A stretch of 64,000 nucleotides of DNA from Proteus mirabilis ATCC 29906. Its GTDB lineage: Bacteria > Pseudomonadota > Gammaproteobacteria > Enterobacterales > Enterobacteriaceae. Under the pieces are notes generated by a model. The model was given only the letters and a program-made list of their open reading frames with translations, had not been told where the DNA came from and searched no databases. The position numbers were made by a program, and so were the translations under genes. The stretch lies in contig NZ_GG668579.1 in NCBI RefSeq assembly GCF_000160755.1, positions 252,255 through 316,254 of the forward strand, read 5' to 3'. Positions 1 through 10,728 of this stretch are shown piece after piece (within the stretch, counting starts at the first letter, position 1; the number at the start of each line of letters is the position of its first letter).

Positions 1-32
1 TGATATAAACAGCCAGAACGACTTATTATGTA

Positions 33-62
33 AAAAAACCCGAGCCTAAGCTCGGGTTTTTG
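33..62 (-). terminator. Intrinsic terminator downstream of groL
   Basis: An 8-bp stem (ACCCGAGC / GCTCGGGT, loop CTAA) is flanked by an A-run on the left and a T-run on the right, so it can stop transcription on either strand. It lies about 25 bases beyond the groL stop codon and most likely ends the groSL transcript. Confidence 0.85.
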
Positions 63-85
63 GTGTAAAACAGCTAGCAGATGAA

Positions 86-1759
<1,674 letters not shown>

Positions 1760-1784
1760 TTAAGAAGATCTTAAAAGAGAAAAA

Positions 1785-2207
<423 letters not shown>

Positions 2208-2247
2208 TCAAAAAATCCCCTTTTTAGATGATTATGCTTACAGTTAA

Positions 2248-2754
2248 TTATTTTTTATCAGAAAAATGGTCATTATCCTGATGTTCATCCTTATTATTCA
2301 GTTGCTTACTAGGTGAATCTTCTTTACGTTGATATTCACCTTCAAAAGTACTCCCACCTTGATGGGAAGAAAAGCCATTTCCGCCCTGTCCGGGGGTATA
2401 AATTTTGATACGCGTAATCAGTTTTGTGACCAATAGCGCTTGTAATGGGGGTAACAATAAAAGTAAGCCGAGGAAATCAGTAAAGAAGCCAGGGATCAAT
2501 AACAATATCCCAGCCAACACCAACGAAACGCTTTTCACCATTTCAGCCGCAGGCACTTCTCCCATGGCTAATTTTTGTTGCATTGAAGCAATATTTTTCA
2601 CACCTTGATTTTTAACCAAAGAGATCCCGACACAAGAAGTCAGTACTACTAAAAATAGGGTTGTAAGAACGCCAATTGAAGAGGCAACATGCACAAAAAT
2701 CACAGCTTCTATATAAATAAGAAGACAGATAACAATTAATGGGAGCCAACGCAC
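2248..2754 (-). CDS. fxsA: FxsA family inner-membrane protein
   Basis: This is a small polytopic inner-membrane protein of the FxsA family; overexpressed E. coli FxsA relieves exclusion of phage T7 by the F plasmid. Hydrophobic segments lie near residues 3-22, 26-46 and 76-110. The hydrophilic tail after about residue 115 is rich in Gly, Ser, Lys and Asp. Its position between groSL and aspA matches the E. coli order, which supports the name. It reads divergently from aspA. Confidence 0.9.
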   Translation of the reverse strand: MRWLPLIVICLLIYIEAVIFVHVASSIGVLTTLFLVVLTSCVGISLVKNQGVKNIASMQQKLAMGEVPAAEMVKSVSLVLAGILLLIPGFFTDFLGLLLLLPPLQALLVTKLITRIKIYTPGQGGNGFSSHQGGSTFEGEYQRKEDSPSKQLNNKDEHQDNDHFSDKK

Positions 2755-2921
2755 TTGGTTCTCCTTTTATAAAAAAGATTCATATTATTAATAGAAAGGA
2801 GTGTGAACCACCTCTAAGCTAACAGCTTATGCACTCGCTTTTTCTTAGTTTATCTACATAATAATGGGGAGCCTAATCCTCCTTTTCAAGGGAGCATAAA
2901 AAGAGAAGTAGAACTGTAAAA

Positions 2922-2943
2922 TCCATGAGATAGATCACAAAAA
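2922..2943. promoter_or_regulatory. Candidate CRP site upstream of aspA
   Basis: CATGA-GATAGA-TCACA matches the CRP consensus TGTGA-N6-TCACA perfectly in the right half and weakly in the left. It lies about 190 bases upstream of aspA, a gene under CRP control in E. coli. The rest of the 2755-3126 fxsA/aspA gap is AT-rich promoter-like sequence. I see no convincing FNR box and no gene there. Confidence 0.45.
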
Positions 2944-3126
2944 GAAAATAATTCAGCGTTATTTACTTATAAAGTGATCCAGCTTAAAGGTATTTGCTTA
3001 CAACCCGAATATGATCGTGTCAGTACCAAGCAAAACGGTAAGTTATATTACATTATTAACCGTTAACGATATATTTTATTAACAAGCGCATAACTAGACA
3101 GTTAAAATTTTAATAAGAAGGTTCTC

Positions 3127-4551
3127 ATGTCAAATAAAACTCGTATCGAAGAAGACCTGTTAGGTAAAAGAGAAGTTCCTGCTGATGCTTACTACGGCGT
3201 CCACACTTTACGTGCAATTGAAAACTTCTACATCAGTGATCGTACAATCAATGATGTTCCAGAATTCATCCGCGGTATGGTCATGGTGAAAAAAGCCGCT
3301 GCATTAGCAAACAAAGAGCTTCACACTATTCCTCGCGAAATCGCTGATACGATTATCAAAGCCTGTGATGTTGTTTTAGAAACAGGCAAACACATGGATC
3401 AATTCCCAGTTGATGTATTCCAAGGTGGTGCGGGTACTTCATTAAACATGAATACTAACGAAGTTATCGCAAACATCGGTTTGGAATTAATGGGTCATCA
3501 AAAAGGTGAATATCAATATCTGAACCCTAACGATCACGTGAATAAGAGCCAATCAACAAACGACGCTTATCCTTGTGGTTTCCGTATCGCAGTTTATAAC
3601 TCTGTTATTAAATTAACTGAGTCTATTGAGCTACTGAAAGCAGGTTTTGATAGAAAAGCAACTGAATTTGAAGACATCCTGAAAATGGGTCGTACTCAAT
3701 TACAAGATGCTGTACCAATGACTTTAGGCCAAGAATTCCACGCTTTCTCAGTATTAATGAAAGAAGAAATCAAAAACCTAAAACGTACTGCTGAATTGCT
3801 GTTAGAAATGAACTTAGGTGCAACTGCTATCGGTACTGGTTTAAATACTGCACCTGGCTACCAAAAATTAGCTGTTGAAAAATTAGCAGAAGTAACTGGT
3901 TTACCTTGCGTTCCAGCTGAAGACTTAATCGAAGCAACCTCTGACTGTGGTGCTTACGTAATGGTTCACGCTGCATTAAAACGTCTAGCAGTGAAAATGT
4001 CTAAGATCTGTAATGACTTACGTTTACTTTCTTCTGGTCCTCGTGCCGGCCTGAAAGAAATTAACCTGCCAGAATTACAAGCAGGCTCTTCAATCATGCC
4101 AGCTAAAGTAAACCCAGTTATCCCAGAAGTTGTGAACCAAGCTTGCTTTAAAGTTATCGGTAATGATACTTGCGTCACCATGGCAGCTGAAGCAGGTCAA
4201 TTACAATTAAACGTAATGGAACCGGCTATTGGTCAAGCAATGTTTGAATCAATTTCTCTATTAAGCAACGCTTGCCGTAACTTAGTTGAAAAATGTGTTG
4301 ATGGTATCACTGCTAATAAAGAAATCTGTGAACACTTCGTATTTAGCTCAATCGGTATCGTAACTTATCTAAACCCATTCATCGGTCACCACAACGGCGA
4401 CATCGTTGGTAAAATTTGTGCAGAAACAGGTAAGAGCGTACGTGAAGTTGTATTAGAACGTGGCTTATTAACTGAAGAACAACTGGATGATATCTTCTCT
4501 GTTGAGAACCTAAAACACCCGGCTTACAAAGCAAAACGCTTCGATGATTAA
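3127..4551 (+). CDS. aspA: Aspartate ammonia-lyase (aspartase)
   Basis: Aspartase converts L-aspartate reversibly to fumarate and ammonia in the cytosol and feeds anaerobic fumarate respiration. The protein has 474 residues, close to the E. coli enzyme (478). The superfamily signature [11 protein letters not shown], with the catalytic serine loop, is near residue 322, and [12 protein letters not shown] elements are present. The start follows AAGAAGG. dcuA, the aspartate/fumarate exchanger, lies next downstream, an obvious functional pair. Confidence 0.99.
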   Translation: MSNKTRIEEDLLGKREVPADAYYGVHTLRAIENFYISDRTINDVPEFIRGMVMVKKAAALANKELHTIPREIADTIIKACDVVLETGKHMDQFPVDVFQGGAGTSLNMNTNEVIANIGLELMGHQKGEYQYLNPNDHVNKSQSTNDAYPCGFRIAVYNSVIKLTESIELLKAGFDRKATEFEDILKMGRTQLQDAVPMTLGQEFHAFSVLMKEEIKNLKRTAELLLEMNLGATAIGTGLNTAPGYQKLAVEKLAEVTGLPCVPAEDLIEATSDCGAYVMVHAALKRLAVKMSKICNDLRLLSSGPRAGLKEINLPELQAGSSIMPAKVNPVIPEVVNQACFKVIGNDTCVTMAAEAGQLQLNVMEPAIGQAMFESISLLSNACRNLVEKCVDGITANKEICEHFVFSSIGIVTYLNPFIGHHNGDIVGKICAETGKSVREVVLERGLLTEEQLDDIFSVENLKHPAYKAKRFDD

Positions 4552-4607
4552 TATTTATGTTTCATAACATAATCATGTTAAACATAAGAATGAGCTCTTA
4601 AAAATAC

Positions 4608-4641
4608 AAGGCACGGACTCTTTAAGAGACGTGCCTTTTTA
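4608..4641 (+). terminator. Terminator between aspA and dcuA
   Basis: AGGCACG (4609-4615) and CGTGCCT (4630-4636) form a 7-bp stem followed by TTTTT. It probably gives partial termination, so that aspA outnumbers dcuA transcripts. Confidence 0.75.
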
Positions 4642-4709
4642 CTTGATTGTAAAAACAAAAATTTAACTTATCTTTCTCATTTTTTTAATTATCTCAAGGA
4701 GTAAACGCT

Positions 4710-6035
4710 ATGTTAGCCGTAGAATTGATTATCGTTCTGCTGGCCATTTTCCTCGGTGCGAGACTAGGAGGAATTGGTATCGGGTTTGCCGGTGGTTTAG
4801 GGGTGTTAGTATTAGCCGCTATCGGTGTTAAACCAGGTACTATCCCTTTTGATGTGATCTCCATCATTATGGCTGTTATTGCCGCAATCTCTGCGATGCA
4901 GGTTGCTGGTGGTTTAGATTATTTAGTTGATCAAACAGAAAAACTATTAAGACGTAATCCTAAATACATCACAATACTTGCGCCAATTGTGACTTATTTA
5001 TTAACTCTCTTTGCAGGTACAGGTAATATCTCTTTAGCTACATTACCCGTTATTGCTGAAGTTGCTAAAGAGCAAGGCATCAAACCTTGTCGCCCATTAT
5101 CAACAGGTGTGGTTGCTGCGCAAATTGGTATTACAGCATCACCTATTTCTGCTGCGGTTGTTTATATGGCATCAGTCATGGAAAACCCTGCAATGGTCGG
5201 TGAAGGTAATACAGTAAGTTATATCACTCTGTTATCTATTTTATTACCAGCGACCTTCCTTGCTATTATTCTGATGTCATTCATCATCTCTTGGGTATTT
5301 AACTCAAAACTGTCTGATGATGCGATTTATCGTCAACGTTTAGAGCAAGGTCTAGTTGAATTACGTAATAGTAAAGAGCGTAGAGAAACATTACCGGGTG
5401 CTAAATCTTCTGTAATGCTATTCTTACTTGGTGTTATTTGTGTGGTCACTTATGCCATTATCAATAGCCCAAGTTTAGGCATTGTAAAAGAGCCGTTAAT
5501 GAACACCACTAACGCTATCCTTATCATTATGCTGAGTGTGGCAACCCTTATCACTGTTTTCTGTAAAGTTAAAACAGATAACATCTTAAACTCAAGTACA
5601 TTTAAAGCAGGTATGAGTGCATGTATTTGTATTCTGGGTGTTGCTTGGTTAGGTGATACTTTCGTTTCAAGTAATATCGATTGGATCAAACTGACTGCCG
5701 GTGATTTAATCACAGGTCATCCTTGGTTATTAGCGGTTATTTTCTTCTTCTGCTCTGCCTTATTATATTCACAAGCGGCAACAGCAAAAGCGTTAATGCC
5801 AATGGCTTTAGCTTTAGGTGTTTCTCCATTAACAGCGATTGCATCATTCTCAGCAGTTTCTGGTCTATTTATTCTACCAACTTACCCAACACTGGTTGCT
5901 GCTGTTCAAATGGATGATACGGGTACAACTCGTATTGGTAAATTAGTCTTTAACCATCCATTCTTTATTCCTGGTACTATCGGTGTGATATTAGCGGTCG
6001 GATTTGGTTTCCTCTTCGGCGGTATGATTTTGTAG
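4710..6035 (+). CDS. dcuA: Anaerobic C4-dicarboxylate transporter DcuA
   Basis: This inner-membrane antiporter exchanges aspartate, fumarate or malate for succinate. The 441 residues are almost entirely hydrophobic, with about ten to twelve membrane spans, the usual Dcu length and texture (N-terminus MLAVELIIVLLAIFLGARLGG). A good ribosome binding site (AAGGAG) precedes the ATG. It is linked to aspA, as in E. coli. Confidence 0.96.
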   Translation: MLAVELIIVLLAIFLGARLGGIGIGFAGGLGVLVLAAIGVKPGTIPFDVISIIMAVIAAISAMQVAGGLDYLVDQTEKLLRRNPKYITILAPIVTYLLTLFAGTGNISLATLPVIAEVAKEQGIKPCRPLSTGVVAAQIGITASPISAAVVYMASVMENPAMVGEGNTVSYITLLSILLPATFLAIILMSFIISWVFNSKLSDDAIYRQRLEQGLVELRNSKERRETLPGAKSSVMLFLLGVICVVTYAIINSPSLGIVKEPLMNTTNAILIIMLSVATLITVFCKVKTDNILNSSTFKAGMSACICILGVAWLGDTFVSSNIDWIKLTAGDLITGHPWLLAVIFFFCSALLYSQAATAKALMPMALALGVSPLTAIASFSAVSGLFILPTYPTLVAAVQMDDTGTTRIGKLVFNHPFFIPGTIGVILAVGFGFLFGGMIL

Positions 6036-6098
6036 TTTAAAACCAATATTTAAAAAGACATTGCAAAAAGCTTTACTTTTTAACTAGATATAAAAATA

Positions 6099-6136
6099 AG
6101 TCCCCTCACCCAAATGGATGAGGGGATTTCATTTTG
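6099..6136 (+). terminator. Terminator after dcuA
   Basis: TCCCCTCA and TGAGGGGA form an 8-bp stem, followed by TTTCATTTT. It lies about 65 bases after the dcuA stop codon. Confidence 0.8.
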
Positions 6137-6227
6137 ACACTACCCCACTCGCGGCTGTTACTTTCATTTCTGATTAAAATCTGTTAATTATGGTGCTCTT
6201 GCGACACTATGATTTAAGGAGATTTCC

Positions 6228-6800
6228 GTGCAACGTGAAGCATTATTAGACCACGTACTTATCCAATTAGAGCAACATGGGCTTGCCGCTACGTTGCCTG
6301 AGTTATTGCAGGGATTTGATATTACTGAATCTGAACTCCAACCTTTTTGGCCTGATAAAGACGCGTTAATTTTTGATTGTCTACGCCATCATGGACAGCA
6401 AATTGATATTTGGCAACGTCAAGTGATATTAGATGAAACGCTGACCACAGAGCAAAAATTACTAGCACGTTACGATCAGCTGGCTATGCGCTTAGAAAAA
6501 AATCGTTTTCCAGGCTGTTTGTTTGTTGCTGCTTGTAGTGCTTATCCTGATGAGCATTCACAAATCCATCAGTTAAGCCAGCGCCAAAAGCAAAGCTCAT
6601 TTGAATACTCTAGAATGCTACTACGCAAGCTTGATCTTGAAGATAGTGAGTTAGTTGCTAAACAAATGGAACTCATCTTAGAAGGCTGTTTAAGTCGCTT
6701 AATGGTCAATCGTCGTGCTGACGATATCACGACAGCAAAACTATTAGCTCAAGATATTCTTAAAATCGCCCAATGTCGTAAAAATGGTGCGCTAAGCTGA
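6228..6800 (+). CDS. yjdC: TetR-family regulator, YjdC-like
   Basis: This is a DNA-binding repressor-type protein of unknown target. The 190 residues match the length of E. coli YjdC. The N-terminal third is compatible with the TetR three-helix DNA-binding domain, and the rest is an all-helical ligand/dimer domain. The start is GTG at 6228, behind AAGGAGAT. E. coli also has yjdC next to a tRNA-Phe gene, so synteny supports the name, but the cutA and dsbD genes that I recall lying between dcuA and yjdC in E. coli are absent here. Confidence 0.8.
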   Translation: MQREALLDHVLIQLEQHGLAATLPELLQGFDITESELQPFWPDKDALIFDCLRHHGQQIDIWQRQVILDETLTTEQKLLARYDQLAMRLEKNRFPGCLFVAACSAYPDEHSQIHQLSQRQKQSSFEYSRMLLRKLDLEDSELVAKQMELILEGCLSRLMVNRRADDITTAKLLAQDILKIAQCRKNGALS

Positions 6801-7055
6801 TTGCATATCAATATTGCAATTAGAGTAATTGCTCATTTCGTTCTCTTATTCCATTACTCTCGATGAGAGGAAGAGCAAAGCGGTTAAGTGATAAGCAAAG
6901 GAAAAATATCTCTTTAAAAGATAAAAATGGACTATCTTTACTGATTGTTATTTAAGCATTTTTTATTAGAAAATCGCTTGTGCTGAAAAATCAGACTCAA
7001 ATAGAATAAAAAGAGAGCAAACAAACTTATTTTTGCATTTTTTATTAAAAAGACG
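6801..7055. other. Intergenic region, no gene seen
   Basis: About 255 AT-rich bases lie between yjdC and the tRNA promoter. I see no coding frame, no T-tailed hairpin and no repeat of note. Confidence 0.6.
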
Positions 7056-7084
7056 TTGACGCATCACGCTGAATACGGTTTAAT
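7056..7084 (+). promoter_or_regulatory. Promoter of tRNA-Phe
   Basis: The -35 TTGACG (7056-7061) and -10 TTTAAT (7079-7084) are separated by 17 bases. A GC-rich discriminator (GCGCCTCG) follows directly, typical of stringently controlled stable-RNA promoters. Confidence 0.8.
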
Positions 7085-7094
7085 GCGCCTCGTT

Positions 7095-7170
7095 GCCCGG
7101 ATAGCTCAGTCGGTAGAGCAGGGGATTGAAAATCCCCGTGTCCTTGGTTCGATTCCGAGTCCGGGCACCA
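7095..7170 (+). tRNA. tRNA-Phe (GAA)
   Basis: A complete 76-nt cloverleaf with encoded CCA. The acceptor arms GCCCGGA/TCCGGGC pair, the anticodon loop is TTGAAAA with GAA, and the T loop is GGTTCGATTCC. As far as I recall it is identical to E. coli tRNA-Phe. It is intact, so the element to its right restores or leaves untouched the 3' end on integration. Confidence 0.99.
7149..7170 (+). other. Presumed attachment site (attL) in the tRNA-Phe 3' end
   Basis: The 3' end of the tRNA (T arm to CCA) is the usual core for tyrosine integrases at tRNA genes, and foreign-type genes with an integrase start just beyond it. The exact crossover cannot be fixed because the second copy (attR) lies outside the window. 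It should appear as a direct repeat of this segment at the far end. Confidence 0.65.
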
Positions 7171-7308
7171 TCTTTCCTTTCGGAAATGGTGTAACCGTTT
7201 CCCTAGCACGGTCGCTGGAAGTGAGATCTCCAACGCTCGGTTAAAACTTGAATTTCAGTTGTAATCACGTTCATGACTTCTCACGTGGTTGACAATGATT
7301 TATCAAGT

Positions 7309-7333
7309 AAGGGTGTTTTCCTAGAACACCCTT
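7309..7333. other. Inverted repeat between attL and int
   Basis: AAGGGTGTT and AACACCCTT form a perfect 9-bp stem with a 7-base loop. It has no good T-run on either side. It could be a weak terminator or an arm site for the integrase. Confidence 0.5.
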
Positions 7334-7353
7334 CTCAATCAAATCCAGCTTAT

Positions 7354-7385
7354 ACACAAAGTTGATAAAATAGTCAACTTTGTGT
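7354..7385 (+). terminator. 12-bp perfect inverted repeat beside int
   Basis: ACACAAAGTTGA and TCAACTTTGTGT pair perfectly around an 8-base loop (TAAAATAG), followed on the plus strand by AAATATTTTTT. It lies 18 bases beyond the int stop codon. The T-run orientation suggests a terminator for plus-strand read-through from tRNA-Phe, but an integrase or excisionase binding site is equally possible. Confidence 0.55.
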
Positions 7386-7403
7386 AAATATTTTTTATTT
7401 ATA

Positions 7404-8474
7404 TCACATCCTCTGTCTTTTTGATGCTAGCCTTGTAAGTTCACCACCTAATCCCATTGTTAAAAACTCACCTAACTCATTCTCCAAGATCCTGACTGTA
7501 CTGTATGCATCCAGAGCAATATATTCCATAGTTGAAGAGAGACTACGGTGTCCTAACATCTGTTTCGTCAATTGCATATTACGTTCAGGATATTTCATTA
7601 ATGTCGTCGCCAGTGTATGTCTGAAACGATGGGGACTGACATGAAATCCACATTCCTTTGATAAACGACGGAAAAAAGAACGTATCGTCTGACTGAGTGG
7701 AGTTTCAGAGCGGGATAGTCGTTTATGATAAAGACGATGAACATCAAACAAAATATCGTTTTTATCCGCCCCGTGACAACGCATTTCCTCAACCAAGGGC
7801 GCCAGTAAACAACGTAGTGGCTGAACAAAAGCAATCTGATATTCCCGGTGATTTTTACTGCTTTCACTGCGCAATGTGATCGTACACTCCTCAAAATCCA
7901 GATCGCCAATATGCAGGTTAATCAGCTGGTTAAAACGAATAGCCGTCAGCCTCAGCGTTTCCAGCACAGCAAACCAGAATCGAGTGGGATAAACCGCACA
8001 TGCCTGAAAGTGGGCCTGATCAGGTGGCAGCATATTTTCCTGTTGCTGAAATTGTTCCAGAATACGATAAATCGTTCTCAGTTGTGATTGTGTATAGACT
8101 TTTTTCTGTTTTTCACCCGGTTCAATTTGTGTTTCTGAGAACGGGTTTTCTTTAAGTGAAACAATCCCTTTTTTGATCCAATAATTATACAGAGACTGCA
8201 TATGCCTGGTTTTTGTGTTCCATGTCCGTTCCCGGACTTTCTGAATATTCAGCTCATTTCTTCGCCATCTCAGCACATGCTCATGTGTCACTTCATCCGG
8301 TAGCGGTAACGCATTTTCACAAACTCCGCAATAACGCAGAAAAAGACGTACCATCTTACGGTATGTTTTCTCCGTATCCGGCCGTAATACTTTATTGTAA
8401 AAGTAATTACTCAGCATTTGCTCCCATACATCCACTTTCTGCTGATGTTCATCAGAACTGTGATTATCTTTCAT
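7404..8474 (-). CDS. int: Site-specific tyrosine recombinase (ICE integrase)
   Basis: It probably catalyses integration and excision at tRNA-Phe. The product has 356 residues. An N-terminal SAM-like DNA-binding domain covers roughly residues 20-110. The C-terminal catalytic domain shows the expected residues: Arg in LRLTAIRFNQL, Lys in SSKNHR, HRFRHT (HxxR), the LGHRSL histidine and the nucleophile Tyr in TMEYIALDAY. The start at 8474 follows AGGAGGT at ideal spacing; a GTG at 8480 is less likely. It begins 15 bases after the traI stop codon, so the two are probably cotranscribed. Confidence 0.9.
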   Translation of the reverse strand: MKDNHSSDEHQQKVDVWEQMLSNYFYNKVLRPDTEKTYRKMVRLFLRYCGVCENALPLPDEVTHEHVLRWRRNELNIQKVRERTWNTKTRHMQSLYNYWIKKGIVSLKENPFSETQIEPGEKQKKVYTQSQLRTIYRILEQFQQQENMLPPDQAHFQACAVYPTRFWFAVLETLRLTAIRFNQLINLHIGDLDFEECTITLRSESSKNHREYQIAFVQPLRCLLAPLVEEMRCHGADKNDILFDVHRLYHKRLSRSETPLSQTIRSFFRRLSKECGFHVSPHRFRHTLATTLMKYPERNMQLTKQMLGHRSLSSTMEYIALDAYSTVRILENELGEFLTMGLGGELTRLASKRQRM

Positions 8475-8489
8475 AAACACCTCCTGCTT

Positions 8490-10082
8490 TTAACTTCCGA
8501 CAATACGAATAAACAATGATTCCTCCGGCATATTCATGCCAAAAATCTGACGTCCTTTAATCATGTAACCATTGATTTTTTTATGGGATAACGTAATTAA
8601 TGTTTTGTTATCACTCAGCGGATTCAGTTTTTCACCATAAATTCGAGCCCTGAAATGCCCTGTTTGTCGGGTATCATGACGAATAATCCGGTGCAATTTA
8701 AGGGATTCAAAAGAAGAAATAATATGGCCGATATCATCCGGATTTTTACCCGCCTCCTGTATGTACTGATAAAAAACAGCCGGACTCTGGCAAAACAAAT
8801 ACTCCATGACACAGTGAACCTTCGCATCCGGCGTATTTATTGCCAGTTTTCCGCCCAATAATCCGGACTTAAACCACGCCCAGAAAGCCTCTCCTTCATT
8901 TTTTATACTCAGACAGTTTTCGCGCTGTTCATCCTTCTCATCACGATTGCCCGTCTGAGTATCAGATAAGATTTCCGGCATTAAACCTGATAATTCAAGT
9001 GCATATTTCATATCCTCAGATAACGGAGGAGACATATCTGAGACAGTTTTTTCATCAGCAGAATCAAGTGCCCCATGGACAACCGCACCTTCTGCTTCTG
9101 CAACTACCATTAGCGGTATATCGCAGTGAATTCCGTTCTCTGTTTTTTCTGAAGTAACAGACTCCGGAGGCAATACAGATGTTACAGACGGAGTTTCAGG
9201 TTGTGGCTTTTGCGCCAATTCAGCAGGCGCCAATGACGCGATATCATTCTCCGGCTGCCCTGATAGCACTGAAGACGAAGCATCAGGCGCTGACATAGAA
9301 ACAACGGAAGAAAATGCCGGCAATGCACCGGCGGGGAACGCAGCCAGAGCCTCATTCAGCACACGCTGTAAATCATTATCACCGTTTACCGGCTCGGTCA
9401 CCACGTCAGACAACGCCTGAAGCGCCTTTGGTGTACCCGACAACCAGTGGATTACCTTCTCCGGTAATAGCCGGAAAGCCATCATGGCCCCCGTCGTCCG
9501 GCGAAAATGCGTCATATCCGGCACCGGCTCATGAAAGCGAAAACGATACGGTACGGTGGGCGCACTCATCCCCGGCTGCCACGCCGACAGGCTGTTCAGT
9601 TGTCCCTCAAACTGTGCCGTTAACGGTAACCAGTAAAACAGTCCGGTATAAAAAACACACACATTCCAGGCGCTGAACTGACGGCTCTGCTCTTCCGACG
9701 GAAGCCCGCGGGGCAGCATCTCTTTCTGGGACATCCGCATACACCAGGCTGTCGTATTCAGCGTTAAATCCAGCAATCCCCCTTCGCCGGCATATTTCCC
9801 GGTTTTTGATGCCGGCACACACTGAAGTCGTTCTGCCAGCGTCTGCAAAGGAGACAGGCAAAGTGCCCGGTACTGGTTATCCGGTAACGCTACCACCCGG
9901 CTGATTTGCTGTAACCAGTTTTGCCGCTGCGGTGTGGTCAGCAATACGTCAGCTGCCTGCGGTAAATAAAAGCCGTCACTGTCACGGATAAATAATGGCC
10001 TTTCCTGCGTGTTTCCCGGGGAAACACGCAATGTTTTCTCTTCCGCTTTCCGGGAAAGCGATTTACGAAACCACGGTAACAT
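8490..10082 (-). CDS. traI: TraI_2-domain (MobH-class) relaxase protein, PFGI-1 type
   Basis: The N-terminal part (RDSDGFYLPQAADVLL through YRFRFHE) follows the TraI_2 domain of PFGI-1-class ICE relaxases. The last ~130 residues (FWAWFKSGLLGGKLAIN onward) fit the companion C-terminal domain. A Pro/Ser/Glu-rich linker joins them. As I recall, relatives have a His-rich stretch before GGLLDH and an LLHDIGK motif. Here those read KYAGEGGLLDL (around 9765-9800) and LFYWLPLT (around 9630-9660), so the HD metal ligands appear to be missing. I place the start at MLPWFRK (10082); the frame is open up to 10139 but without a ribosome binding site. Its position upstream of int supports a mobilisation role, though catalysis is uncertain. 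Confidence 0.75.
   Translation of the reverse strand: MLPWFRKSLSRKAEEKTLRVSPGNTQERPLFIRDSDGFYLPQAADVLLTTPQRQNWLQQISRVVALPDNQYRALCLSPLQTLAERLQCVPASKTGKYAGEGGLLDLTLNTTAWCMRMSQKEMLPRGLPSEEQSRQFSAWNVCVFYTGLFYWLPLTAQFEGQLNSLSAWQPGMSAPTVPYRFRFHEPVPDMTHFRRTTGAMMAFRLLPEKVIHWLSGTPKALQALSDVVTEPVNGDNDLQRVLNEALAAFPAGALPAFSSVVSMSAPDASSSVLSGQPENDIASLAPAELAQKPQPETPSVTSVLPPESVTSEKTENGIHCDIPLMVVAEAEGAVVHGALDSADEKTVSDMSPPLSEDMKYALELSGLMPEILSDTQTGNRDEKDEQRENCLSIKNEGEAFWAWFKSGLLGGKLAINTPDAKVHCVMEYLFCQSPAVFYQYIQEAGKNPDDIGHIISSFESLKLHRIIRHDTRQTGHFRARIYGEKLNPLSDNKTLITLSHKKINGYMIKGRQIFGMNMPEESLFIRIVGS
10006..10030. repeat. Palindromic repeat (GTTTCC...GGAAAC family), copy in traI
   Basis: TGCGTGTTTCCC-C/G-GGGAAACACGCA is almost a perfect 25-bp palindrome inside the traI reading frame, where it encodes SPGNT. 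The same core recurs at about 11488, 13189, 13225, 39683 and 39719. Confidence 0.6.
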
Positions 10083-10257
10083 CGGTGTTACTGCCTCTTT
10101 AATTCGGTAAAAACAACAACGCAACATTAAATAAAACATAAATTATTTTAATATCAGGATAAGAATAAATAATAAATGCACCTTATTTTCATTACGTTAA
10201 CTCATCCACAAAAATAATTCCGGCAACAAAACAGAAGATTACATGAATAATGTTTTA

Positions 10258-10584
10258 TTATTCTGTCTCTGTCTGTTTCTGCTGCCAGGCACGGATGGCC
10301 TTTTCATACGCGTCCGCATTCACATGCTCCCGGGTCATTCCGCATTGCAGAATATTTTCCCGACCTGACCAGAAGCCCGCATTTCTGTTTCTTTCCACCA
10401 ACTGACATTCCGTCAGGTAATAACGCCCCCACTCAGCCTGGCGCTGTTCATCCCAGACCAGGAAAACGCCCACAACCAGAATCAGTGGCAACAAAAGTCC
10501 GGCTGTGACAAAAAAAGGAAACAGAATTTCATTCCAAAAATCCTGAGCCCACTCCCTCACACCCTGCCCAAATTCACATCTCAT
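10258..10584 (-). CDS. Small single-span membrane protein, unknown
   Basis: I do not recognise a family. The predicted 108-residue product has one strong membrane segment (about residues 22-46, FPFFVTAGLLLPLILVVGVFLVW). A likely extracytoplasmic C-terminal half has two cysteines (TECQ, LQCGM) that could form a disulfide. I chose the ATG at 10584 because GGGGGAG precedes it; the frame is open upstream to 10644. The AT-rich element shared with two conjugation operons lies 67 bases upstream, so it may be expressed together with transfer functions. Confidence 0.6.
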   Translation of the reverse strand: MRCEFGQGVREWAQDFWNEILFPFFVTAGLLLPLILVVGVFLVWDEQRQAEWGRYYLTECQLVERNRNAGFWSGRENILQCGMTREHVNADAYEKAIRAWQQKQTETE

Positions 10585-10650
10585 CACACTCTCCCCCATC
10601 TCATTCAATGACGGCATCACGATAACAATGCGGGAATAAAACAAAAGCCG

Positions 10651-10670
10651 AAATTAGTTTTCCGAAAAAA
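10651..10670 (-). promoter_or_regulatory. Shared upstream element, copy 1
   Basis: The plus-strand sequence AAATTAGTTTTCCGAAAAAA lies 67 bases upstream of the 10584 start. Near-identical sequences occur at 35965 and 43394, each 66-71 bases before the first gene of a minus-strand operon, so it looks like a common promoter or operator element. Confidence 0.55.
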
Positions 10671-10672
10671 AA

Positions 10673-10700
10673 TAAAAAAACCCGGTATCACTACCGGGTT
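10673..10700 (-). terminator. Terminator of the DUF1281 gene
   Basis: CCCGGTA / TACCGGG (10681-10698, loop TCAC) is followed on the minus strand by a run of seven T. It lies about 30 bases after the stop codon at 10729. Confidence 0.85.
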
Positions 10701-10728
10701 TTCAGTCAGTTAAATCAGTACGGAAACC

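Noticed and set aside
7045..7244. Frames of 62 residues on both strands across the tRNA gene
   Set aside because: They are open only because of the tRNA sequence; the tRNA-Phe is complete and explains the region.
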